DNA of 64,000 nucleotides from Acanthochromis polyacanthus (GCF_021347895.1 NC_067118.1:17419511-17483510), one strand, 5' to 3'; shown: positions 11,944 to 25,056, counted from the first letter of the stretch. Notes: generated by a model not told the origin, from the sequence alone. Made by a program: numbers and translations.

Positions 11944-13085
11944 CAGCTCACAGCCAGTTGTTTATGTGCTGCTTCCGTGTTTTCTCAGAAGGTTGATCCT
12001 GTTGTTCTTCCCGGCACTCTGTCGGCGTCCACACAGGCAAGATAAATTTAATATTTTATTTATTTCCAGTGTAGTACACCTCGTGAGGTTGGGTTTGAAG
12101 ACGTTTTTGAAAGTAAGCCACATTCGAGATCCTGAAACCTATTGAGTAGTTGTTGTTGCTAACTAGCTAAGGAACTAAAAATAATGTTTGGCTTTTGTGT
12201 GGTTTCTGTTCAGTCTCATTTGTGTGAAAAATGGTTTCTGAGCACTGCAGTTGCATTTTATTCACGAAACACTGACTCGGTGATGTATGAGATGAGCTCC
12301 AAAGGTCAGCTGCCCATTGTGTTCATTCTAACAGCTGTTTCACATTGTTGATGATTAATGTCTTTTCGCACCTGAGCACATACAGACACTGCTTGCACAG
12401 TAGAAAAGCTTGAAAACAAAGGATGATAGTCACATAGTGGCAGAGCAGTTGAAGTCCAGAAACGTCACTGAAGGAAGTTTAGAAAACCTCCTTCAACGAC
12501 GATCTACCCTTCTAATTATGGAAAAATGCATCACTTACTAATCATTGATGTGCCTGTACCTGTTGCTGGGCAGGAATCGATCTGTCTCTAAGAAACCCAT
12601 TTCCATATTGACCTAGCTGTCATGGCAACAGGATCATATGAGTGCACAGGAATATCTGTGGCTCAATAACCTTCAAAGCAGCTCTTTATCAACCTTTTTG
12701 TGTCACCGCTAAAGGTACTTACTAGCACATTTTGTTCTGCTACTGATCAATATCTTTACATCACGTGTAATTACTGAACATTTTTAACTCCTGCCAATGA
12801 TTTATATTGTCTAAAAGAAAAGTTTTGGTGTGGAGAACTCGCCGTGCATGTTTTCTAATGTTCTGTCATTTTAGCCTCAGTTTTGGCCACAGTTTTCACG
12901 GACAGGACTGCAACTGGAACATCAAATTATCTCTACCTGTGGCTAAGCTCTTTACGCCATTTTTACATTATGTTTTAGGTATTACACTGTGTGAACATTG
13001 ATTATAGCCTGGTGACCTAGTCAGAACAGAAGTTATTGTTTTAATTAGTTGGATATTTACAGAGGCTTCTCTCCCCTGACAGAAT

Positions 13086-16000
13086 ATGTCGACAGACGGA
13101 GTCCTCACCACCCAAGGAAATTTCACTTCGTTGTGTCCTAATGGGTCCCAGTGGGTTTGGAAAGGGCTTGGGGAGTGTGCCCAGGATGCGAGGGATATGG
13201 CCAGCATCTACCTCGGCCTCCTGTCCATCCTCTGTTTCATGGTGTCTTCACTTCCGTGAGTGTTTGTGTTGCTGTCTTGACTGCATGGAGGATTTTCCTT
13301 TTTATTTAAATGTAGTAAATAACTCAGTTTCCTCTTTCTGATTGCAGACAGTACTATAGCTCATGTAAAACGGGGAATATGGACAGTGCCCTCTCTATCT
13401 GGTTTCTGCTGCTGTGGCTGGGAGGTGACTCCTGCAATCTGGTGGGCTCCTTTTTGGCAGACCAGCTTCCACTTCAGGTGACTTGTAGTGATTGTCTCAG
13501 TGTAAATTTGTTCTTATGCCAAGAATATTATCTGGCAGTCTGTAAATATTCATGTAGATAACTCATGTAGACTCAAAATTATCAATGAAAAATGCTCTAT
13601 GAAGAGACATGCCTTCAGATTTGCATTTCTTTGATGAAACCTATCAAAAGTGTTTGTCCTATTTTAAAGCTGTTACCAGGTAATTTTTTTTTTAAGCAGT
13701 GGCTTTGAAAATATCAATATCTACTCACTCTGTTAATTAGCATCTTTTTGGTAATTGCTGAATTGTTGCAGCATTACAGTGGACTGCACAGGATTATACA
13801 AATAACATTGTTTTGACTTGAATTATACAAACAGCTTTTTAAAATTGGTTCCATGGGGAGTTGTTTTGTGTATGACTTGTATTTGTTTCTCCCCAACATC
13901 CAGACATATACAGCCATTTATTATGTTCTGGCTGACCTGGTGATGCTGGCCATGTACACATACTACAAGATAAGCAACAGAGTGGCTGAACGTGAGTGTC
14001 TAGTTTTTTGTTTTTTTTTATTTGTTTTAGTTACAGTCTCAGTATAAGAACCAAACTCCTACCGTGTGTGGGTGTTTTCAGTGCCTTTTTTTTTTGCATT
14101 CTGCTGCTTTATTTGGTTTAAGATGCACACCTTTGTTTGCATAGTATTTTACCCCCTGTTGTTGTCATAGTCGGTTGTTACCAAGGCAGTGTATATTATG
14201 AAGATGTGTTGAATGATCAAGGTCTTCGCATCAGAGCTGATGAAAAGTGACCCAACAGTAGTCCACGCAGACAAACAGGGTAAACCTGTTTGTCTGACAT
14301 CCTGTAAGGATGTCATCACATGCCTCTCATTGTTGTGGCGTTTGCTCCCTCACTAAGGACATTTATAACCTTCATCTGATGGAATGCAGTTTTCACAGAA
14401 CTAATGCTAAACCCAGGTGCTGTTTCTTTAACAGGTAGGAGGGTTTTGAATGTGGTGGGTTTAGTCTGCATCCTCGGCTTCACCGCAAGCCTCACTCCCC
14501 TCTCGGGAGAAGGCATCCAGCAGGAAATGATCTCCTCTGGGTTCAGAAGTCGCTCCTTGCTCTCAACCTCTGATGCCAGCTCAATCCAGGTGAGTTCTGT
14601 TCTTTTCTTCAAATATTGATCTGAAGGAAGTTAACTCTTTGTGTCTGGCTATTGTAATGTTCCATTTTTTCCCCGCTGTCACTTCAGGCTTTCACCCCGA
14701 AAGAGATCATAGGTTTCTCCATCGGTTCAATCTCGTCAGTGCTCTACCTCTGTTCCAGACTTCCACAGATGTACACTAATGTAAGTATGACAAATGTGTA
14801 GTTTATTTAGCAGTACATATTCCTTACTGCTAGCGGTGGACATCACCTGATACTAATTCACATGTTACTGCTAGTAATCAATGGGTAATAATGTTGACAA
14901 GTATACTGATCCTAAAATGACATTGTCGCTATCTAATGCAGACTTCCTATTTTTGAATTGTTTCACTTTTCATTTTGTAATTGCACTTGTTTTGTTGTTT
15001 AAATAATCTTGCTAAGTCTATATTTATTACAGTAAATAAACAATAAATGGTTATCTGTTGTAGAGAGGTTAGGAAAAGTTGTGGGGGATGGTCAAAGAAT
15101 AAAGACAGTAAAAATTGCATTCACTGTAATTGGGGAAATAATGAGTGTTGCTGTATTTTTATTTTTTTAACCAGAATATATTTAATACGTCCTAATGGTC
15201 AGTGAGAACAGAAATTGGGCTCTAAATGGGGTTTGGATTAATTAATTAACTTTATGTAAGAAATTTAATCTTGGCTGATTAAAACTGAAGCCAGTGTAAT
15301 TTGTGTCCCAAAGGGATCATAAGTGAATGTTTTCATTTTGTCTACATTTTATCTGAGTTTGCACAAGAGGAAGCAAAAAAAATGCAACAAAAGTGAAAGA
15401 AGCAAGATTCAGTGTACCTGAAAACTTAGCAGGTGAAAATAGAAGTAAATGTGATAGAACATGGAGGCTGCTTTTGCTTCTGTAGTCTTGACATATCACA
15501 AAAGTATGAAGTGAAGACAGCATGAATACACACCTGTGCTCTGATATGAATATCAAATACACCCCCTGTCAAAGGTTTTGGGACACTGTCTCATTCAAAT
15601 AAAGTATTTATCTATATATTTATCTTATTTTAGCACATGAATAAAAGTGTGAATTTTCATGGAAAATGTGAAACTGTCCTGGTAACCCCAAACATTTTGA
15701 ATTGTAGTGTACATTTTATTTTACAATTTTTTATTTATTTATTTATTTATTTATTGTATTGTTCAACTCAACATCAGCTTTGTCATTCAGCAATATATGT
15801 AGTACACAGTTAAATGAGATGGTGTTTCTCCCATCCATTCACAGTACAGAAATAAAAGTGTTAATACTACAAAAAGAATACATTTAATGGTGCCCAGATA
15901 GCTCAACTGGCTGAGTGGGCTGTCCAGGCTGGAGTCCCCAACGCAGCAGCCTGGCTTTGATTCCAGCTCACAGGCCATTGCTGCAGGTCTTCCCTCTATT

Positions 16001-19000
16001 CTTCTCTCCTATTTTCCTGTCTGCCTCTCAACTTAGCCTGTAAAATAAAGCCAAAAAATAATACATTTAAAAAGATTAAACTAAAAAACACAATCATACA
16101 TCAGACACAATCATACTCATTACTGGAGTGAAAAATAGGTGAAATTAATGCAACTGCAGTAGTCACTTACTATGCACAGTATAATGTGCTTGAGCCCTGA
16201 ATGATCAGTTATTATGCATAGCATAGTGTAGGTGACAATTATACATGGTATAGAATATAATTCTACATAGTGTAGTCCTGATAAGTCTGCAGTGGTTTAT
16301 TTGTAGTAGGATCATGTGATCATCAGCAGGCAGCTGACCTTGCGTTCACCTGTTGTCATAGTTGCAGTGACACCATGATGCTATCTCGCAATTACACAGA
16401 AATCTTTAACAAATATGTCGATCCACACTGTAAGCCGCATCACCACCAAAATGTAATCACTTGGTCCTCATGTCATTTCTGACCATCCCTGAACATATCC
16501 TCCAAACCCATTAGTCCATTTTTAAGTAATGTTGCAAGCAGACAGATAAATGTACATTGTGCCAACTGTCATCTGTCCAACATCTTTTGCACTCATGAAA
16601 GCCCATATCCCCACACTCCCACCTCTGTGCTTCACTGTCAGTACTATGCATTTACCATGATTGCCCCAGCCAGGTTAATGCTAAACATGCTGAACTCTGT
16701 CCGAGCTGGGCAGTCCCCCCCCCCGTTCTCATCCAAGTAAAGCTGGATTGTGCAGTGTTTGTGGCGTCATTTTAGCTCTGCACCACGATAGCTCTGCTTA
16801 GTGGTACTGTAGCTTGTTCTGTACCTCTAGATTACTGCTGCTGATCTTTAGTAGGTCAATGAGCTTTCTATATCCTTTTCCACTTTTTCTACAGTCTCAC
16901 AATAAGATTTTTCAGGTGATTCTTTTCCATGCGGAGCAGCTCATGGGTTAACTAAGAAAGTTCTGGTGTTCATAGCTTATAGTATTACCATGTTCATTTT
17001 ATTTGTGATCCGCTCATTAGCAGAAAAACTGCTTGTCAATTTAGAAACAGTGCTGTCATGGAGAGGTATACAGTTTTGAATCTTTTAACATCTAAGTGAT
17101 ATCACACAAGAATGTATTCACTTCTGCTGTAAACTGTATGTGGTATCGGTGTAAAATGTCATGCATTTCTTTTGAAACCTTCATTGTCCTCACCACTTCC
17201 CCACCCGTTCTCTCATTTCTCCCCACAGTTCAAGAGGAAGTCTACAGAGGGAGTGTCTTACTTCTTGTTCGCTTTGGTTATCCTGGGAAACACTATGTAT
17301 GGCCTGAGTGTCCTACTGAAAAACCCTGACCAGGGCCAGGGTGAGAACAGCTACCTCGTCCATCACCTGCCCTGGCTCATCGGCAGCCTCGGCACCCTCT
17401 CCTTAGACCTCATCGTATCCTTTAACATGGCGGCTGTCGCTGGGCCTCTGGGGCTCTCCTTAATCCCATGTACATGCTACATTGTAGGCAATGCTGAGCT
17501 GGCAGAGTGAATAGTGCAATAGAAAGGTTGAAGTCTTGTGACTTGGTGTGTGAAAACATAATATACAGTATCAAAGGTCTGGCACTGGCAGGGAAATTGG
17601 TTTGCTGCCAGCAGAGCAACAAGACTGTAAAAGCTGCATTACTGGCCCCTGGAGGCCACCAAGTTACTTTACACAACATTCATAGACCAAAGTATCAGAG
17701 TGCTTGGTTTATAATTAATATGAGGACACCTGATGCTGGTACCTTACCACCTCTGAACCCCCAAACCTGCTGACAAGTTAGAAAGGCATGTTATCTTTTT
17801 AAAAAAAATAAATAAATAAAAAATCACCAAAACTACATCGTTTACCAGAGCCAGAAACTATAAAAGTACATTTAATGACAACAATCTGAGACCAAACCAT
17901 TGAAATATCACCAAGACAGCCGACAAATATTGGTAGTATTTTTTTTTTTTTTTTTGCTGCGTTCTAAATCTGACTGTCTCCGTAGCACGTCATACTCTGT
18001 CGTCAGGTTTCATCATTCTGTACCTGGCGACATGGCACATTTTACATGTTTTGACTCATTTAGCTTTTCTTCCTGTCATTAAGACCTGACCATAGAGACA
18101 CAGAGTGTAGGGCTAATAACCACGGCACCAGATCTCTGCATAAGTAGGCTTTGGAAGTGTTTCTAATATTATGTACCTAGAGTATATTAAATAGTTTCAC
18201 CTTACAGCTGGAAGATCCCTGGTTCGTGTCCCAGCCTTCCTGGGATCTTTCTACATGGAGTTTACGTGTTCTTCCTGTGCATGCATGAGTTTATCTGGGT
18301 AATCCAGCTTCTTCCCACAGTCCAAAAACATGCTGAAGTTAATTGGTGAATCTAAATTGTCCATAGGTGCGAGTGTGATTGTCTGTATATGTATCCCTGT
18401 GATAGACTGGTCAGTTGTCTAGACTGACTGGTGATCCCCAAGTCAGCTAGGATAGAATGCAGCCCCTGCGACTCTGAGGATTAAGCAGTGTATAGATAAT
18501 GGATAGGTTTATATAGTGAGCTTTAGAGCAGCAGTAGAAGGTCAGAGTCTGATTATTTCCAGCCTTTAGCCTAAAATAAGCTAACAAGGTCCTGACTTCA
18601 GTTACATATTCACCACAATTGAGCATTTCTTTCCACAGTTTTAAGTGCAGTTTTCAGTAGAAGTATGTACACTACCATTCTAAAGTTTGGGATCACCCAG
18701 ACTACTTCATGTTTTCCAAAAAAACTTGCACTTTTATTCATGTGCTAGCATAATTGCACAAGGATTTTCTAATCCCCAGTTAGCCTTTCAACACAATCAG
18801 CTAACACAATGTAGCATTAGAACACAGATGGAAACTAGCTACTAAGCTATAATCTGGTGCAGCACATCTCTGACTCATGTGAGCTTAATGTTTCTGTACA
18901 TTGTCCCTTAAATAAAGACTAAACTAAACTAAACAGGAGTGATGGTTGCTGGAAATGTTCCTCTGTACCCCTATGTAGATATTCCATTAAAAATCAGATG

Positions 19001-19741
19001 TTTCCAGTGAGAATAGTCATTTACCACATTAATAATGCCCAGACTGTATTTCTGATTCATTTCATGTTATCTTCAACGACCCCAAACTTCTGAATGGTAG
19101 TGTACATGTCCGCACACAGAACATCTCATTTAATGCCACTAACTGAAGGTGCTATGCTGGAATATTACAGCCAGGCTGCAAGGTGTTATGAGTTTCAGTT
19201 TTGGCAGGTTGACAAAATGCTGTTTTGTTTTGTTTTTCATCATGTGAGCACAACACAAACTGAAAGTGTTCAAATTAGACTTTGATGCAAGACCTCAACA
19301 AGAAAAAGATTAGGCAGTAATGCATGATATGCCTTAATTGACATTGTGCCTATAGGGCCAATAACTAGTTGGAACCTGAGGCCCTGAGCCCAATTAGTTT
19401 AAGTAATCTTAGTTTCTGATGGAGGATTCTTTGGCAGCTGTTCAGTAAAAAAATACATTTTTATGTTGTGCAGGAGTGTGTTAGCAAGTCTCTTAGTTTG
19501 TGGTCAAATAATCATCTCAGTAGAACAAAGTGTCTCCTGTTCTTCACAGATGAGTATTTTTCTGGTTGAAATCCTCTGATAGCTGAGTTTACATTAAAAA
19601 GACTTTAAAAAAAAAAAAAAAATCTCCTGGGATTTCTTTAACACTGTGATTCAGATTTCAGTCCAGTTTCTAATTTATCGCAAAGCTCGGCCACATGTGG
19701 ACGTCAGCTCTGACGAGACAAGGCCTCTGATCAGGGCCTGA
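13086..19741 (+). CDS. slc66a1: slc66a1 / pqlc2, lysosomal cationic amino-acid exporter (PQ-loop protein)
   Basis: Coding exons: 13086-13255, 13348-13477, 13904-13991, 14435-14589, 14688-14780, 17229-17414 and 19655-19741. All have GT-AG borders and agreeing phases, giving 302 aa (human 291). The product is a seven-helix PQ-loop transporter of the lysosomal membrane. It exports lysine and arginine and, in mammals, also recruits the C9orf72 complex. Both PQ-loop repeats are visible: SSLPQYYSSCKTGNMDSALS (exons 1-2) and SRLPQMYTNFKRKSTEGVSY (exons 5-6). GGDSCNLVGSFLADQLP and LGNTMYGLSVLLKNP are family signatures. NFTS near residue 13 and NGS soon after are N-glycosylation sequons in the lumenal N-terminus. 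The C-terminus ETRPLI fits the acidic dileucine sorting signal [DE]xxxL[LI]. The start is the first ATG after an acceptor at 13081-13082, so the upstream exon should be non-coding. Confidence 0.94.
14268..14315. repeat. Two adjacent perfect hairpins in slc66a1 intron
   Basis: The first has a 12-bp perfect stem (14268-14279 with 14285-14296) and a 5-nt loop. The second has an 8-bp perfect stem (14295-14302 with 14308-14315) and a 5-nt loop. They share the TG at the junction. I do not recognise a family. Confidence 0.6.
15560..15709. mobile_element. Short Tc1-derived MITE relic
   Basis: The ends resemble the 'cactac..gttcaaaagtttgg' / 'ccaaac.ttttgaa..gtagtg' termini shared with copies at 18670, 38193 and 47059. 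TA dinucleotides lie at 15558-15559 and 15710-15711. The middle is deleted relative to the ~430-bp copies. Confidence 0.6.
15888..16062 (+). mobile_element. tRNA-derived SINE
   Basis: It begins with a tRNA-like head: an A box near 'tagctcaactggctgag' and a degenerate B box near 'ggctttgattcca'. A pyrimidine-rich body and an A-rich tail 'aataaagccaaaaa' follow. Related copies lie at 34595, 36105 and, reversed, 58605. Confidence 0.7.
16310..16562 (+). repeat. RTE-like LINE 3'-end repeat
   Basis: Shares long blocks with 55510-56010 and 59435-59700: 'gtcatagttgcagtga', 'taagccgcatcac', 'aaaatgtaatcacttggtcct' and 'gtccatttttaagtaatgtt'. No ORF remains. The RTE assignment is from family resemblance and is tentative. 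Confidence 0.5.
18205..18515 (+). repeat. Common teleost interspersed repeat with tRNA-like B-box head
   Basis: The order of motifs 'gatccctggttcgtgtccc', 'atggagtttacgtgttctt', 'ttcccacagtccaaaaaca', 'ttaattggtgaatctaaat', 'gatagactgg' and a terminal 'ggataatgg'-type end is shared with copies at 34845 (reverse), 39443 and 49225. Confidence 0.65.
18670..19102. mobile_element. Tc1-derived MITE with nested LINE tail
   Basis: The inverted ends 'cactaccattctaaagtttg' and 'caaacttctgaatggtagtg' are flanked by TA at 18668-18669 and 19103-19104. Compared with the copy at 47059-47485, extra sequence of about 100 bp (about 18829-18937) ends in 'cttaaataaagac' and a (TAAAC)n tail. This is a 5'-truncated LINE inserted into the MITE. 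Confidence 0.75.
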
Positions 19742-20448
19742 GCAACACCCTGAGAGTACTGGAGGGACCTCAGCTACCACTCTCCTACAGTGAAATCTTC
19801 ACAATCCCTGTTCCAGCACAACTTCAGGATCAAGACAAACTGTACACTTTAATTTTATAGTTTTATTTATTATGCATGAATACTCTTTGTTTACAGTGGG
19901 TTTTTTTAATCTACAAAGTACAGTGACAGCTGATTTTATTGTTTTAAAGGGACAGTTCAGAGTTTCAAATGTTGGGCATAGAAGGAAACTCCTCCCGTCA
20001 CCCTGAACTCTCAGTTTAATGTCAGACCATATGTAGATGTCAGAAACATGCTGGTGGGAGTCACTGTACCACATGGAGGTTTTTACTGGTGCTTTTAATT
20101 TGTCAAATACTGTAACAGTTGACCTCTGACTCCAATTGTGTTTACAATGCTAACCTGTAACCTGCATCTTTTGTTTCTAGGCAGTGATGTGTCTGACTGG
20201 AAAAGAAGGAATTCATATTGACTCAGTTTCAGCCAGAAATATAACCTTACGCAAAAAGCCTTTCAAACATTTTTTAACTTGTAATCTTAAAGTCTTATTA
20301 TCCCTTCTATTCTCATATCCTATACTAGTTTTGATTGCACTAGTGGTAAGTCTTGTCAGATGTTAACTTTCTTGCTCCATTCGTGCATTTTCATCTTCTC
20401 AGTTTTGCACATTTCACCACAAATGTTGGTTTTGTACTTTGTTAAATA

Positions 20449-21987
20449 CAGACCTGATCAAAATCTTAAGACCAGTTGAAAAATTGCTAGAATTTACCTT
20501 TTGCACATTTGTATCTTAATGAGGTTTTAAGTAGAGCTACAATATGCAAAAGCAAGAAGGGGGAGTGTGACAGAAAGCACTTTGAAAAAGTAATTTATTG
20601 AAAACAAGTAAACTGAAATGGGCTGTTTATCAGCTGATCAAAAGTTTAAGACCATCGCTCAAAAAATAACAAAAAACTCTCCTAACCAGAACAAAAAATG
20701 TTCTCCGTAAGACTTAGTAATGAGTAGCTCCACCGTTCTTGTTAATCACTTCAACAATTCGTTTGGGCATGCTTGATGCGAGTGTTTCCAGGAAGCTTTT
20801 GGGAACATTGATCCAAGTGGTGAAGATGGCTTCACGAAGGGCATCAGCTGTCTGGAACTGATGGCCATTTTTATAAACTTCCCTTGCCATCCATCCCCAA
20901 TGTTCTCGATGGGATTTAAATCAGTGGAACATGCGGGACGGTCCAAAAGAGTGATGTTATTCTCCCTGAAGAAGTCCTTCATCAAGGGAGCATTGTGAAC
21001 TGCAGCGTTGTCCTGTTGAAAAACCCAGCTGTTACCACACAGACGAGGGCCCTCAGTCATGAGGGATGCCCGCTGCAACATCTGCGCGTAACCAGCCGCC
21101 GTTTGATGACCCTGCACCACCTGAAGCTCCAGTGTTCCACTGCGTGAAAAAGCACCCCAGATCATGAAGGACCCCCTCCACTGTGCCGAGTAGAAAACAT
21201 CTCAGGTGGGATCTCCTTGTCATGCCAGTAACTTTGGAAGCCATCTGGACCGTCAAGGTTAAATTTTTTTCTCATCAGAGAATAAAACTTTTTTCCACCT
21301 TTCAATGTCCCATGTTTGATGCTCCCTGGCAAAGTCTAAATGGGCAGTTTTGTGGTGTTGAAGAAGACGAGGTCTTTGAATTCGTTTTTGAAACCCTTTT
21401 CCTGCAGATGCTGTCTGATGATTATTGCGCTGCAGTCGGCACCAGTAAGGGCCTTAATTTGGGTTGAGGACTGCCCTGTGTCTTGACAGACAGCCAGTCG
21501 GATCCTCCAGCTCAGCGCAGGTGTAATTTTTTTTGGGTCTACCACTTGACTTTTTTGTTCCATAATGCTCAGGATCTTTCAAAAAATTTAGAATGACCTT
21601 CTTATTGCGTCCAACCTCGGCAGCAATGGCACGCTGTGAGAGGCCTTGCTTATGCAGCTCGACGATCCGACCACGTTCAAGAAGAGAAGGCTTCTTAGCT
21701 TTAGCCATCAGGAGGGCATGACTGTGTGAATGGCTGACAGAAAATGAGAATTTTAAGCAGATTTTGGCTTTTATAAGCCTGTGGTCTTAAACTTTTGATC
21801 AGCTGATAAACAGCCTATTTCAATTTACTTGTTTTCAATAAATTACTTTTTCAAAGTGCTTTTTGTCACACTCCCCCTTCTTGCTTTTGCGTGTTGTAGC
21901 TCTACTTTAAACCTCATTAAGCTCCAAATGTGCAAAAGGTAAATTCTAGCAATTTTTCAACTGGTCTTACGATTTTGATCAGGTCTT
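20449..21987 (-). mobile_element. Tc1-like element (copy B), decayed
   Basis: The ends read 'cagacctgatcaaaatctta' and its near complement ending at 21987, flanked by TA. The arms are about 200 bp, with inner repeats 'gatcaaaagtttaagacca'. The transposase lies on the minus strand in three frames: an HTH start (about 21708-21454, MAKAKKPSLLERGRIVELHK), a middle piece (21563-21336) and a C-terminal piece (21165-20746). The last keeps MIWGAFS, FQQDNAAVHNA and STDLNPIENI of the DDE core. Frameshifts make it non-coding. It lies just downstream of slc66a1 and may be read through as 3' UTR. Confidence 0.88.
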
Positions 21988-21999
21988 TATATTTAGTGT

Positions 22000-24500
22000 G
22001 TCTGTGTCCAGTAAAGAATAAATAAATGATGAAATCTTAACTGTCATTGAGGCTTATCCCACTTCTTTCACATTGGTGTTTCAGTTTTCTTCTTGCTGTG
22101 ATTTGTGAGTTTTATAACTGCTCCGCTTGAGAATGCAAAGTTCTCTGAGAGCTCTCCCTCCCCAACAGTTTCCTCTCTGCACCTCCCACTTTTTTTGGCC
22201 CAGCAGAGGTCGAGGTCTGCTCTTGGCCTAAATGTTGAGCTTTGACCATTTGCCTTCTCTGACCTCAACTTCTGTGTTTGGCCTGCTTCTGGGAGGCCGT
22301 GTTGTTTTTCTTCATTAGCAGACTCGCGCTGGTCTCGGCAGCGCACTCCTCCCTAATAACACTCGTGCATTTCCCCTCACTATTAAACATAATGCAACTG
22401 AAAACAGTAAGGGCCCACCCACAGAGGAAGTAAGGTCAAAACAAAAAATCCCACAGTTTCAGTAAGTGTGTATTTAGGGGTGCTGCAGTGTGCGGTTGTG
22501 AAACAGTGGCAGAGAGCGTTAAGCAGCTTGGGGAATTTGCAGGAAGAGCCAGTGATAGGACACATCCATCCATCACCAGGGATGAACAAGAGGCTGTTTA
22601 TAAACTCTATATACTGGGAATTTCTTAATGAGATGATTCTACAAGCAGCAGAGGAGAGGGGATCCTTTGTGACTAACCAAAAGGCCTCATTTGGGAAAAT
22701 TGTAGGAAAAGTTTGAATTTTTAAAAAAGATCCAGTGTTGTGATGCACAAAGACACATTTTGCAAAAACAAAACATATCTTCATAAATTATCAATTCACT
22801 GAACAGAATTACAATCAGACACTAAACTCTCTATTAAATGTCAAAACAATCCATTGACTCTAACAACTCAACAGCTTTACAAACTCTAAGACTAAACTCT
22901 CCACAAAGATCCAAAAGAAGTTGGACTTCTACATGAGAGCTTTAATTATTCTTCATCTACTGTACATCCTGAAAAGTTTGGTCAATAAAAAAGACAAACT
23001 AATATTTTCAGCTGAACTAAAAACAGACTTTGTGATTTTTCTGCTCACATGTTGTGTTGTTGTAAACTTACTTTTTCAAATAAATAGCTGCCTAACCCTC
23101 TGGAAACCAGCGTTTGTCCTGGTTTTGTGTTGCTCCTCAGCGAGCCTAAACAGCCAGGTCTTAATGTTTTTTGAGCAACACACCATACTATGACGTTTTT
23201 ACAGTGATGGTTCTACTATGGAACCAGTTTGACATGTTCAGGTGTTCTATGCGTGAAAACTCAGAGATTTCAGGTATCAGAAGGTGGTTTTAAATTTTCT
23301 TTGTTAACTTTCTGCTTCAACTTTAAACTAAATTTCCTTCACTAACCCAGACCTCTGGACTTCCAGTAAGCTGTGTTCCTATTGGCTGTCCAGGTGGCTG
23401 CTTGGTGTTATCAGGAACACCTGAGCAGCTCAGTGTCTTCCTGCTTTATGTCTGCAGTCAAACATTTCCTCTGCTTCTCTTCACTGAACTGGGTTTGGCT
23501 CTGCTCTAGTTTGTTCTTAAGGCGTTGGCTTGCAGCTTCCAGCTTCCAGCAGTAAAATCATCTTTAATGTGTTTCTTGGTGTGTTTTAGGGCTTTGTACT
23601 GGATAGTTGTCTTGGTAAATGTGGTTCTTTAGCCACAGTTAGCACATGGTGCTAATGTGTGCAGTGATTGGTGGATTTGGTGCAGCTGAGTTGTGTTTTT
23701 ATCTTGGCTGTAGTGAGTCTTTAAAGGTTTTTGGTCAGACACATTCTGTATTCTCATTTGTGAACCAACGTTGGTTGTCCAGAGGGTAAGCATTCCTGTC
23801 CTGATTCTCTGTTTAAAGATGTTCTCTGGTAGGCTGCAGGAGACTTTAGCGTTTGGGTTGTGCTAGTTTGGTTTTTGTATGGTTTTATTTGGATGACTAT
23901 CATGAGGCCCCTCCATGTGGTTTAGTGAGGTTTTCTGGAACAGTTCTACAAAGCAACCTGCAGCAGAAGAGACTTTGAGAGTTTTAGGAAGTTCTGGAGA
24001 CCAGACTTTGGAGCAGCAGAAACATTTGTCAGCAGTTTGAGCAGGAGAAGGTGAGCTTCAGAGTAGAAATGAGACGGAAACCTTCTTGACCCATGTGGTG
24101 AGGTCCTGTAAGAAGAGTTTGAGCAGGTTGTGAAGAGTCTGTAGTTCTTTGGTCTGAAAGCACAAAAAGACTTAACTCATTAAAGGAGAAAACAGGAGAT
24201 ATTGTTGATTCTTCTGTCGCTCTGCAGTTTCCAGTTTCCTTAAGCTTAATATCAAGTTTTTATTTTAAATGATTTACTGTGTGAGCCCAAGAAGACTTCA
24301 ATAAACTCCCTCCATCCCCTGGACACAATATATTTTATTACCATGTTAAATCTTTTTTAAAATGTTTTTAGTTTTAGTCATAGTTTTAGCATCGTTTTTC
24401 TCTTTTTGCTTGTTTAGTTTTGTCATCTGTGTGAAAGGTGCTAAACAAATAAAGTTGAATTGATAAACGGAGTAACTGACTAACTCATGATTGTGACAAC
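22000..24500. other. Intergenic stretch, no gene supported
   Basis: There are short frames on both strands but no recognised domain, no splice-linked exons and no clear terminal repeats. Motifs such as 'gttctggagaccagactttgg' and 'gagcaggttgtgaagagtc' at about 23990-24140 suggest an old repeat that I cannot name. Confidence 0.4.
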
Positions 24501-24515
24501 AGAAGTATTTTCATT

Positions 24516-24851
24516 GGTAGTGTCTACAGATACGGACCCGTACCCGTAGCCTGTGGGCTACAGGTACGGCACTTTCCATTTGCCAGACAGATACAGACCC
24601 GTACGCAAGTCTCGCGAGTCAAGCAGCTGCTAACCACTGCAAATTGTTGAAAGGTAAGCAAAGGTTAAGGTTAGGGTTAGTGTTAGGGTCAGGTTTAGGG
24701 TCCGTACCTGTAGTACCGATGCTATGGGTCCGTACAGCTAGCGTCTACCGGGAGTCACGTGACCAGATCTCGCGTATCTGATTGGCAAACGGCAAGTGCC
24801 GTATCCGTAGTCCACAGGCTACGGGTACGGTCCGTACCTCTAGCAACAACC
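24516..24851. mobile_element. MULE-like MITE with 9-bp target-site duplication
   Basis: The 9-bp direct repeat ATTTTCATT at 24507-24515 and 24852-24860 is perfect and flanks a 336-bp unit with long imperfect inverted ends. Each end carries 'gtacccgtagcctgtgg'-type sequence. A 9-bp duplication with long terminal repeats is the hallmark of Mutator-like elements. The middle has a degenerate 'ggttagggttag' patch (24664-24700), a TCTCGCGAGT palindrome-like site (24610-24619) and a perfect GTCACGTGAC (24754-24763). Confidence 0.8.
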
Positions 24852-25056
24852 ATTTTCATTGTGATTTAAGGGTTTTTCATTTTTAAGGTTGGTTAAAATC
24901 TTGACAGGAAAAAAGATTAAAGAAATAAACTACTTTTAAAAAGCAATTAAACCAAAGGAAAAAAGTTTATACAATTAAACTTTTAAAAAGAAAATTAAAC
25001 ATTAAATACAATTAAATTATATGATTGACAAAATATTGAATTAGATAATTAAACAG

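Noticed and set aside
15888..16062. A functional tRNA gene at the SINE heads (also 34595, 36105, 58605)
   Set aside because: The tRNA-like A and B boxes are present, but the sequence cannot fold into a full cloverleaf by eye. It is followed by a SINE body and A-rich tail repeated at other sites.
22383..22784. 133-aa minus-strand frame as a possible gene
   Set aside because: No domain, no neighbouring exons and no start context. The length is within chance for AT-rich DNA.
24664..24704. Telomere-like 'ggttagggttag' as an interstitial telomere or fusion point
   Set aside because: It is short, degenerate and enclosed in a 336-bp element with target-site duplications, so it belongs to the transposon.
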